Assembly (NCBI GenBank): GCA_026770595.1
Contig: MU634763.1
Coordinates: 1 to 10,318 of the forward strand
Reading direction: 5' to 3'
DNA length: 10,318 nucleotides
Origin: Ochromonadaceae sp. CCMP2298
Taxonomy: Eukaryota; Sar; Synurophyceae; Ochromonadales; Ochromonadaceae
This document shows, in pieces, positions 1 through 7,893 of the stretch. The position numbers and the translations under genes are program-made. The notes under the pieces are model-generated. The model did no database searches. It saw nothing but the letters and a program-made list of their open reading frames with translations, and was not told the DNA's origin. Within the stretch, counting starts at the first letter, position 1. The number at the start of each line of letters is the position of its first letter.

Positions 1-49
1 CACCTACTCCTGGCTATTGCGCCCCGCGCCTGCAGCCCAGCGAGGCACC

Positions 50-341
50 GAGCGAATACTCACATTGAGTAAATAACTCCAATATAGAGAAGTTAACTCA
101 TTATGAGCGCATACTCAAATAGAGAAAAAAAATCGTTTTATGAGAAAATTACTCCTCTTGTGGGGTCACAAAGGTGAGAAAATATCTCACTTTGTGAAAT
201 AATTACTCCCTATGAGTAAATACTCATAATGAGGAAACTTCTCAGTTGGTGAGATAATTACTCATAGTGAGTTTCCAACTCATAGTGAGAAATATCTCCA
301 CCTCATCTCCAAATGAGCAATTTAGTGAGAAATTTTCTCAG
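50..341. repeat. Tandem array of about 15 short imperfect palindromes, period about 18.6 bp
   Basis: The left arm TGAG (or a close variant) begins at about 66, 86, 104, 141, 175, 195, 213, 230, 250, 268, 286 and 326. Each is followed 6-7 bases later by CTCA or a variant. Degenerate units fill the phase near 50, 122, 158 and 305. The rough consensus is TGAGWAAWTWCTCA. The best units are 213-226, 250-264 and 326-340; the unit at 174-190 is also strong. Unit 158-171 keeps the symmetry but has different arms (TTGTG/CACAA). The array is AT-rich, unlike the GC-rich flank at 1-49. It ends inside the first 10 codons of the following ORF. It could be the promoter or leader of the retroelement, an array of dimeric-protein binding sites, or a satellite. 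The structure is directly visible; the role is inference. Confidence 0.85.
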
Positions 342-2304
342 GATAGTTTGCAGGTGGCAGGTAGCTGTTGCTGATGCCGTTTATCCATTCAGACCGGATT
401 CCACTGGCCAAGAGGGTGAGCGTCAGGGCGCAGACCCAGACTCTACAGGAGCAGAGTTGGAGGTCGTCGAGGCCGAGGAGATTGACTCTGACCCTTCCTA
501 CACCGAAGACGGTCCCTACCACGGTGGGCGCCGTGCACCACGCCGCTCAGATCGCCCCCCAGACACCTCTGCTGCCACCACCGCCCTCGTACTCGGTTCT
601 CGGCGCACAACGCGAGTAAACAGCGGAATTGCGCCGTCCAGACTGGAGACCACGGAGATTCAACCCTACGGTGCACAGGCGAAGGAGGCGAAGGTGACAG
701 CAGCCAAGAAGAAGACCATCTCCAAGCCCTTGGAGGTGGACAAGTTCAGGGCAGGGTCTAAGTCCCCGCACGCGCCTTCTATCAAGAGCGAGTGGGAGGA
801 TGTGATGCTGGTGTCACATGCACTCAGTCAGCTCATCCCTTTCCACCTCTTTTGGAGGACGGATGTCGGTGTCCAAGAAGCTGTGTACCAGTTTTCGGGC
901 ATTGCTTCGACGGATGCACACGGCCGATACATCATGTTTTGTTATACCATCGCGGTGACGAACAAGATGATATCTCGCACCACGTCCATCACCAGGATGC
1001 AGGAGATGATCATGGAGGTGGTGGACTTGGTTCAGGGGAACCGTTCCATGGGTGCTGCCTCTTCTCGCCGCTACCCAGTACCACCGGAGAGGATGGGGGA
1101 ACACCCTTTCCTGGATGAGATTGCCATCAGTGACATCTTACTCCCACTCCTCGCCTCGCTCGACGCCAAGACTCTTTTCCCTTTCTTCGAGGCTCAAGGC
1201 ATCCCTACCGAGTATTTGGACCTCTCTCGCCTCCCAGATGACGTTCTCCTGTCTACAGCAAGGAAGGCAGTGCAACCGGGTGCGTGGGCGGAGACTGTTA
1301 TCCGTGTTCACGGTTTCTTCCAGCGCCTGTTCCGTCGCCCAATATCGGCAGCCTGTCTCCGCACAGTGATATCCACTTACCACGGGACCGACGACGAGCC
1401 GGAGTACCACTTTGGCCCGAACCCCACCGACGCCCTCCAGTTTGTGCAGGCGTTGCTACCGGGGTGCACGTGGGAGTCCGCTTCAGCGGTCATCTTCCTG
1501 GATAATCTTGTGCGGTATTCCCACTATTACCAGTTCTACTGCCCCGACTTCGTGCACCGCTTCTTCCACCACAACATGATCTTGGGGGTGGTGGGGTTCT
1601 GGATCAGCGATTTCATGTTGCGCTCTTATCTACCGTCGAGAGTACCCGCGTTCGCCTCTACCCCTGAGGAGTACAGAGCCCAGGTCGTCAACATCCTGCG
1701 CATCGCACGGAGCCAGGCGGCGGAGGGCTACATGCCTTTGGCACGCATGCTCTTCGACTCGGACAACACCCTCGCTCTCATACACCTCGGTGCCCACTCC
1801 CCCAAGCTACTGCGGATGTTCCCACTCTACCTGGAGCAGTCCCGCATCGTCAAGATCCAGATGTATCTCGCTTACGTCTACCACTCACGGCCTGAGCAGG
1901 ATTTGTACTTTTACATCCTCATGACAACTTTCGGGGGGATCTACAGGGGGGCGGTCGGCTATGGCGAGGTGGAGGACAAGCACATCTTATTGGCTCCTCT
2001 CCGCAACTACAGCTACTCCCTGCTGCATGTTACAGACCCAGAACCTCCTCGGGTACTGACGTGCCCACCGGCCACACAAATCACGGACTGTGATGGCTAT
2101 GTTGCCTACCTCCAAGAGACCATCCCCGACGACCTCGAACCGACAGATATCCACGGACTGTACGAGTGTTATGAGTTCCGTGATCACATTCAGCTTCCCT
2201 CGGACGACATTCTCGGCATTCCCCTTGAGCCCTGGGTCGCCTGTACTTCGCCCAGGGATGAAATCGAGGGGGCGCGCTGGAACCCCATCTCAAAACCCTC
2301 ATGA
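313..2304 (+). CDS. Intact 663-aa ORF of unrecognised family at the 5' end of the retroelement
   Basis: I do not recognise this protein. Residues 1-10 are encoded by the palindrome array. Residues 25-160 look disordered, with an acidic stretch (45-66) and basic patches (73-82, 97-101, 124-139). Residues 160-575 look like a folded, mostly helical domain rich in aromatic residues, for example the Tyr/Phe/His-rich stretch at 400-420. The hydrophobic segment 421-440 contains Asp and Arg and is not a convincing membrane helix. ATG 313 is chosen because the next in-frame Met is near residue 164; its context is weak. There is no in-frame stop for 663 codons, whereas the rest of the element is broken about every 160 codons. 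The TGA at 2302 is preceded by TCA, and the same style of coding continues in the +1 frame. It could be an unusual gag/ORF1 product or a captured gene. Confidence 0.7.
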   Translation: MSNLVRNFLRIVCRWQVAVADAVYPFRPDSTGQEGERQGADPDSTGAELEVVEAEEIDSDPSYTEDGPYHGGRRAPRRSDRPPDTSAATTALVLGSRRTTRVNSGIAPSRLETTEIQPYGAQAKEAKVTAAKKKTISKPLEVDKFRAGSKSPHAPSIKSEWEDVMLVSHALSQLIPFHLFWRTDVGVQEAVYQFSGIASTDAHGRYIMFCYTIAVTNKMISRTTSITRMQEMIMEVVDLVQGNRSMGAASSRRYPVPPERMGEHPFLDEIAISDILLPLLASLDAKTLFPFFEAQGIPTEYLDLSRLPDDVLLSTARKAVQPGAWAETVIRVHGFFQRLFRRPISAACLRTVISTYHGTDDEPEYHFGPNPTDALQFVQALLPGCTWESASAVIFLDNLVRYSHYYQFYCPDFVHRFFHHNMILGVVGFWISDFMLRSYLPSRVPAFASTPEEYRAQVVNILRIARSQAAEGYMPLARMLFDSDNTLALIHLGAHSPKLLRMFPLYLEQSRIVKIQMYLAYVYHSRPEQDLYFYILMTTFGGIYRGAVGYGEVEDKHILLAPLRNYSYSLLHVTDPEPPRVLTCPPATQITDCDGYVAYLQETIPDDLEPTDIHGLYECYEFRDHIQLPSDDILGIPLEPWVACTSPRDEIEGARWNPISKPS

Positions 2305-3436
2305 GGTCACACTCCCTGAGGTGGAGCAAATCCGTGCCTGGTACGCAGAGGAGCAGGTGGCCTACTACCACAACTGTGCAGAGACGTCTTCGGTGACCAG
2401 ATTCCAGCGCACTGAAGAACTACGCGAGATTCTGTTCAGAGCGGCTCCCACTACTATTGGTGCTGAACCTACCTCCGAGGGCGGTTCGGCAACAGCGGCA
2501 GACTCCCACCAGTCCTCACCGTCCAGAAAACCCAGACCTCGGCAGAAACAGGTGGTCGGGGACCGGTTGGCCAGCGCCGTCATCCCCGCCACTCTCCTTC
2601 GCTTCGAGGTGGGCTCCCACGTTCTGTCTTCTCAACCCCCAGCACATGGCCAGCTCTCGTCTCCCTCGCCAACCTCGGCATCTGGCAATACGGGTCCGGC
2701 TATTGCAAGCCTTGGGCAAGACGAAGGGGGGATGGAACCGACTGCGGAGGACTACTAGACGGAGTCACAGCACGATCAGGCGCGTGTGTCATATATGACG
2801 AGTCCCCTCCGACCCCGCTGGCCACAGAGCGAACTCGACAGAGCTTCGGCTACAGTGGCAGCAACAGCATCCACTGCTCCCAGACGGGAGGATTGGCCAC
2901 CACTGGCTCACCTGTCAACAGGTCCGTTAGTGCGATTTGATCGCCCGGCAGAACGTAGTGATTGCACTTCCCGCGAGGACTACAAGTGCTCCACAGGTGT
3001 ACCCTCCACTCGGATCCCCATTCACTCTGGTGGACTTCCCACTGCGACTTCAGAGCCTGCGCAACGGGTGGCAATGCCTGGGCACAGGGGTCTCGATCTG
3101 GCAGCACGAGGGGTAACACCGGGTGTCGCAGCAGCGCGCCCCCATGCAGGGCCTACTCCGTCCGACCCCCCTCCCTACCGCTGTGACGACTACAGACCCC
3201 CTGTTGCTCGCCAACCGGGAGTGGCACCGGAAGCTTCGGCCCGCCGCATGGCATCACGAGATCCACGACCAGTCCAGGGCATCTCACATTCTGACACAGC
3301 TGCAGCCGCACAGGCCCGTCGTCTCACCCACATTTACGGCGCTGACACCATCAACTCCTCACACCGTCACTTTCACGAGGGGCACGAGGGAGACGGTTTC
3401 TCTTACCCAGCAGAGGGCCAGCGTTTTGCAGACTAA
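2303..3436 (+). pseudogene. Pro/Ser/Thr-rich linker region of the element's polyprotein, frame 2, interrupted
   Basis: Frame 2 takes over exactly where the upstream ORF stops. It starts with a short acidic, probably helical stretch (to about 2440) and then becomes a long low-complexity linker rich in Pro, Ser, Thr, Ala and Arg. A TAG at 2756-2758 and a TAA at 3434-3436 interrupt it, and the same composition continues on both sides of each. There is no Met codon in this frame between 2303 and the Met near 2740, so it must be read by a +1 shift from the upstream ORF, by starting at the frame-2 ATG at 2093 inside that ORF, or not at all. No domain is recognised. Shadow ORFs in frames 1 and 3 overlap it. 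Confidence 0.5.
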
Positions 3437-4396
3437 AGACCGGCGGCATACGGCACAGATCAAACATCAGCAGAGGGAGAAGGTGACCCAGAAACTGCCT
3501 TCTTTCGTTACAACCCTGACACGTTTGGTCACGAACAGGTCCCTGCACGCCAGGAGTCTCACTCTCTGTTCACGTTCGCGAACTCGGGCCAGAGTTCTAC
3601 CACAGACCAGTGCCAAGTCCCCCCCAATACGATTCGGGCGGCGAAACTCCCTCGCTCAGCGCGTATGGGAACCCCACCAGGACCACCGCGAGGGGCAGCC
3701 ATGGTGCCGAGGGTCCCCGAGGACAGAGCCTTCACCCTTCTTCGGGAGACCGGTGATCATCTCATCTCTCTGCCTCCGACTACCTCTGCACAACGCCAGA
3801 TTGCAGCAGGACTCTTGGCATTTGTGCACCCAACTGCACCTACAGTGGGGGACATGCTTGTCGTCATCCAGTCTAACCCTCGTTCTCCTATTTTGGGATC
3901 GGTGGAAGGACTGACGTGGGAGATTCTCTTTGACTGTGACATAGTCGAGTATGAAGTTGTTAGCATATCAGAGGGGCGTTTCGGATCGATCTCTCTCGCC
4001 AATCCCTCAACCATCTCCTCAGATCCCTCCACATCCTGGTCGACTACACGGGTGATTGCGTACCAGACGGAAGCGGCACCGTGCTTGCTGGGTTACTCAG
4101 GGGCAGCGAACCCTCTCTCTGAGCCTGAGGAGGAGATGAGCCTTGCTCCCTCTGCCCACAGGCGCAAGAAGAAGGACTCTTCACCCCCTACATCCTCCTC
4201 GGACTCCAGTAGCTCCAGCTCTTCGGACACTCCTCCACCTGAAAAGAAGAAGAAGCGAAAGCACAAGTCCAAGAAGTCCCGCACAAGCGCTCGCGCAAGG
4301 CTGGGCAGGAGTCTGACGATGTTGATCACTCCAGCTCCTCGGAGTCCTCCTGTCAAGGTATCCGCTCTTTCAAGGACTCTGGACAGCGGGTGGTGA
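3437..4396 (+). pseudogene. Small domain followed by Ser-run and Lys-rich nuclear-localisation-like tail (gag-like N part)
   Basis: The frame is the same as the preceding segment. An ATG at 3665 opens 243 codons, and a second ATG at 3701 has a near-ideal eukaryotic context (GCAGCCATGG), so this may be the true start of a separate gag-like ORF. Counting from 3665, residues 20-140 look like a compact domain with alternating hydrophobic strands. Residues 154-160 are acidic. Residues 172-188 are almost all Ser (nt 4178-4229). Residues 193-205 are mostly Lys/Arg (nt 4241-4279), resembling a nuclear localisation signal, which suits an element whose cDNA is made or inserted in the nucleus. Frame 1 opens after a TGA at 4240-4242 and carries an acidic Ser-rich continuation from about 4300. 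The frame therefore probably shifts between 4243 and 4315, and the last part up to 4396 is likely out of frame. The domain family is not recognised. Confidence 0.5.
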
Positions 4397-5535
4397 ACAA
4401 GTACAGCAGTAAGTCGTCAACGATTATTCGCCAGAGCGACGCGCTGCGCACGCTGACCCCCAAGTCCCACTTGGACCGCATCCACCAGAAGTCAGGTAAT
4501 TTACTCAATAACCTGACTGTCGACGAATAATGCGAGGGGGTCGTCAATGTGTATGTGGAGAGTCAGAGAGATGATGGGCCAGGACAACGTGATCCCAGCT
4601 TCTACCACCCACCGATGCTGGTAGGGCTGATCTGGTTTCATCAGCGCTCCTACAACCCGAGTATCGCCTTCAAGGTATTTATGTTCTGCTGGAGCCTGTC
4701 ACGCAACTGGCAGTGGGACAGTTTACGGCTCTTCCACTTTCTCCCCACCAAGCGGGCCCAAGAGCTCGCCAGGGACAAGTTCAAGGGCACCTACAGCGAT
4801 TTCCTGGACGCGATACGGGGCCTGGCAGCCACGTACAGGGTGGCCTACGGTAAAGCCTATGGCGATGCCTTTCTGGAGATGGTCAACCGCGCATACGCTC
4901 AGCAGGCAGGCGTCAGTTATTCGTGGGACTTCCTAGAGTCTACGTTCAACGACCTACTGCACAGGTTCTACGAGGCAGCACGCAACCCCTTGGTCCGCAC
5001 ACATCTACCTGGCCGGCGCCACACGTGCAAGCCCATCAAGCTCATCCCTGATCAATGGGGCGCGGCTCTCATCGACGCCTTTCAGGCTCTGATCACAGAG
5101 TTCCGCCATCCTTCGGTCTTCCAAGTCTACGAGTTCCGCCGACTCAATTAGACAGCATATGGTAACCCTTCCTATAAGGACACCAGAGAGGCCAAGCCGG
5201 AGAAGCCCATCAACCCCAAGGGGGAGCTGGACAGGAACGGCAAACCCATTGGGGTGACACCCACCCCTCGAGTGGTGGCGAAGGTGGACCCACCGGATTT
5301 CTCCAAGATGATGTGCTACAAGAGCTTCCTTCATCATTACAAGATCCCTTCCCACAAGGGCGAGGTGCCTGCCAAGTGTGATGTGCAACAGTGCAAGCGC
5401 ATTCATTACGACAAGATGCCGAAGAATGCGGAACGCCAACTCTTGCTGGACACGATGTCTCACCTCAAGCTCGTCACGGAGAGTGGTCGCAAGCTACTCA
5501 CCGCAGCGATCCTCGCAGACTCCAAGTTCAAATAG
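4243..5535 (+). pseudogene. Gag-like region: helical domain plus CCCH-type zinc finger, broken by two stops
   Basis: Frame 1 is open apart from TAA 4531-4533, TAG 5149-5151 and the final TAG 5533-5535. It starts with a Ser/Asp-rich stretch, continues with a basic segment, and then holds about 180 residues (4600-5150) that look helical and rich in Trp, Phe and Tyr. After the 5149 stop a Lys/Pro-rich linker leads to a cysteine motif: Cys 5314, then Cys 5377, Cys 5392 and His 5404. The spacing is C-x20-C-x4-C-x3-H, and the last three ligands match zinc-knuckle or CCCH spacing. About 40 further residues look helical. Zinc-binding motifs after a helical domain and before RT are typical of gag proteins that bind the element's RNA. 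The assignment is by position and motif, not by recognised sequence similarity. Confidence 0.55.
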
Positions 5536-5964
5536 GATGGGGGGGGGTGTAAGACTCTCAACAAAGTCTCGATTGCACTCCCAGAATCACCTTCATCTCC
5601 AGCTGCGTCTCCGCCTCATATCCCTCTTCCCGATTTCGAACCCCCATTGAGATCTTCTCGACCGAAGCTCTTAGTTCGCAGGGTGTCTTTCGCAGAAGGG
5701 CCATCACCATCAGCAGCACCTTCTCTGGTATCCAGCCCAACCTGTGCGCTCACATTATCCACAGTTTCGACCCCTCCGCCCTTACCGACGCAGACCACAC
5801 CGGTGCATGTTATCCCCCTTCTCCCCACGGACATCGCCACAATTCAGGCTTCGGTGAAGAAGGCTAATGATTTCGCCTCTATCCTCGGTCTTCAGCGTCT
5901 GATCTCGGAAGATGAGCTGATTGATATTATCTTCGAGGCTTTCATCGCCGCGTCGGGTGAATAA
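5536..5964 (+). pseudogene. Pro/Ser-rich linker between gag-like part and reverse transcriptase
   Basis: Frame 1 continues after the TAG at 5533, through a run of nine G (5539-5547) that does not change the frame, to a TAA at 5962-5964. The first 90 or so residues are low-complexity and rich in Pro, Ser, Thr and Leu. The last 45 (from about 5830) are probably helical and acidic near the end. No domain is recognised. It joins two recognisable parts of the same frame and the composition does not change across the stops, so I read it as an internal part of the element's polyprotein rather than a gene of its own. Confidence 0.45.
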
Positions 5965-6966
5965 AGCATTCGGGCGGCACAAGTATGGGCACAGGATTAT
6001 ACTTTTCCTCCAAAGCTGCTCCAGCGCGACACTATAGCGTTTCAGGAGGCAGACAATGACATGTACACCTTCTGTACAAATCGCCAGGCCCAACTCCAGA
6101 GCGAACGGCTGAGTTTGTCCTGGGTAGTTGACTGCTTCGGGTCAGAGGGAGAGCTGATCCCCGGCGTACAGCTTAGTGACTTTCACCGGCTTTGTACAGT
6201 AGCCACAGAGAGGATACAGCTCCACCTCACTGATGGGTTTTCTGCGACTTCGGAACCGCAACCCCTGCGCACAACATATGTGAGGGTGTCAGCGGCGGTC
6301 CACAAGATGCTCGCTGCCCAAGTGGAGTATGGTACAGTACTCATTCTACCTCTCAATGTAGCCCTGACGGTACCGGGTATACATTTTTCTGCCCAGCATT
6401 GGGCCTCTAACAAGGTTAAACCACAGGGGCGCTCAATCGGTGATGTATCTCAGCCCTCCTTGTCGGGAGGTCCACCACTCAACGGGATCCCGCCAGAGGG
6501 AAAGAACAACTTACGACAGTTCATCGAGGGGCAGTAGGACAAGATCAATCACCCCACGTTTGTCAGCCTGATGCGCATGATCCTTCGCCACGCGGAGATA
6601 CATTGCTGGGAACCTCTCATCCTCTGGAAGAAAGACCTCCAAGGTGCTTTCACACTGCTGTGGTTTCGACCCAGGGATGTCCCACTACTCGCCTTCCAGC
6701 TCACAAATGATAGGGTGGCCTTTCACTTGGCAGGGATGCCCTTCATCTTCCAGGTCGTTACTCGCATGCTCACAGCTCTGGTCACCTTCGTTATCCTTGG
6801 TCTGTGCATGATGTACGTCGATGACCTTCTCGCCGTGTCCATCCTCTCGACGGTGGATCGGGACATGGCTCAGGCTGACGAGGCTATCACCTTACTGCTT
6901 GGTGATAAGGCATTCGCAAAGCATAAGGATGAGTGTGGTCGAGCACTGGATAGGGTGGCATGTTGA
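5965..6966 (+). pseudogene. Reverse transcriptase domain of the YR retroelement, broken by one stop and a terminal frameshift
   Basis: This would copy the element's RNA into cDNA. Frame 1 carries RT motifs in order. A basic motif K-x-K-P-x-G-R-S-I-G-D lies near 6412-6444 (RT block 1). KKDLQGAF lies at 6628-6651, with the motif A catalytic Asp at 6634. Motif B is GMPFIFQVVTR (6733-6765). YVDD at 6814-6825 holds the two motif C Asp residues, and a Lys-rich block near 6910-6940 follows (motif D/E). A TAG at 6535-6537 interrupts the frame between blocks 1 and A. The TGA at 6964 is met only because the frame shifts at about 6943-6960, where frame 2 carries the expected continuation (GWHVDL). All three polymerase aspartates are present. 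The loop before motif B looks shortened compared with relatives I remember. RT identity is certain; activity of this copy is doubtful. Confidence 0.88.
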
Positions 6967-7893
6967 CCTATACCATCAGTCAGTCACGGTCTCCCGTCGC
7001 AATCTGTTGAAAACAATCCACGTTTTCTTCTGCTTCCACATCGACGACAGTATCGAACTACACCACCTCCAAGCCGTGGCGTCATTAGCCAGCAGATGCA
7101 GTCAGCTGTTTAGGGCAATGCGCCCATACATTAAAGCTCTGTATGAAGTCCAGAGGCTTTACTCTGCTGCTCATACTACACGTCGGTTGTCGGCTTTGGC
7201 GAAGGTGGATGTGTGTATGTGGTGGGCATTTCTGATCTTGTCCCGTTTCGATCCCGTGGGTCTATCACGTCCAATCCGATCATTCGCACCCCGGAGGGCT
7301 TCGGTCTTCATCGACTATGATGCATCTCTGACAAACATCTCGGTGGGGGTATACATGTAGACAGCACCGCGCCAGGGGGAGCACGTCTTCGGGCATTTAC
7401 GTCGTTAGACCTCCCATTCCTCACCAACAACGAGGCACGCAGGCAGAACGCACTCGATTTCTCCTGCCTTCCATTGGGCTTCCTGCTGATGTACTTTCTC
7501 GGGATGTCGAGTGTGGGTACCCATCTACGGGGGGGTAGTATCAGCTCTCTTCAGTGGGCAAAGCGCGACCGCACATCTTCACTGATTGCCTGTAGAGCAA
7601 ACATTGCGTTCACTCTGGTTGCGGCAAAGTATGACTACACTGTCGAGGAGACCACACACGTACCGGGCGTAGACAATGTCGTATTCGACGGTCTCATGAG
7701 AGGGAAGACTGCAACAGAAGTGGGGTTGCCACCTGCTCTGCAGCTACATTTCCCCAGGGGGCCCCCCGTGATCCAATTTATTGATCTCTGTGACCCTGAC
7801 GACACCCTCGAAACCTATGCCCAGCATGTTGCGCTCTCCAACGCATTCATTGCTCTTCTAACCGACCCATTCATTGATGGTCCTCCCTCCTGA
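6945..7893 (+). pseudogene. RNase H domain following the RT, frameshifted, with active-site losses
   Basis: This would degrade the RNA strand of the RNA/DNA hybrid. Frame 2 runs from about 6945 to a TAG at 7358-7360 and holds the RT thumb/connection and then the RNase H start VFIDYDASLT (7304-7333), with the first catalytic Asp at 7319. Frame 1 takes over between 7321 and 7357, next to a run of G, and continues with QNALDF (7444-7461), LRGGSISSLQWA (7525-7560) and HVPGVDNVVFDGL (7660-7698). Related elements, as I recall them, have Glu where Asp 7456 stands, and Asp where the second Gly (7534-7536) stands. The final Asp region is kept. The segment 7700-7893 is a short tail with no methyltransferase domain. 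The TGA at 7891 may be the natural end of the pol ORF or a CGA-to-TGA change, since frame 1 stays coding beyond it. Confidence 0.75.

Noticed and set aside
50-341. CRISPR array
   Set aside because: The units are about 18 bp with palindromic arms and only a few bases between them. There are no constant repeats with unique spacers of 25-40 bp, and the context is a eukaryotic retroelement.
421-1505. Several 60-110 codon ORFs on both strands over the first ORF
   Set aside because: All overlap the intact 663-codon ORF, are short, and lack recognisable features; GC-rich coding DNA produces such shadows.
3123-3914. 263-codon ORF in frame 3 overlapping the linker
   Set aside because: It overlaps the frame-2 coding run over its whole length and reads as Arg/Thr/His-rich low complexity. 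The frame-2 reading continues into a domain with a good start context and NLS-like tail.
5539-5547. Run of nine G as a slippage or programmed frameshift site
   Set aside because: The same frame is coding-like on both sides, so no net shift occurs here.
7700-7893. Methyltransferase domain as found in DIRS1 and PAT elements
   Set aside because: Only about 65 residues follow RNase H before the recombinase, with no S-adenosylmethionine-binding motif.
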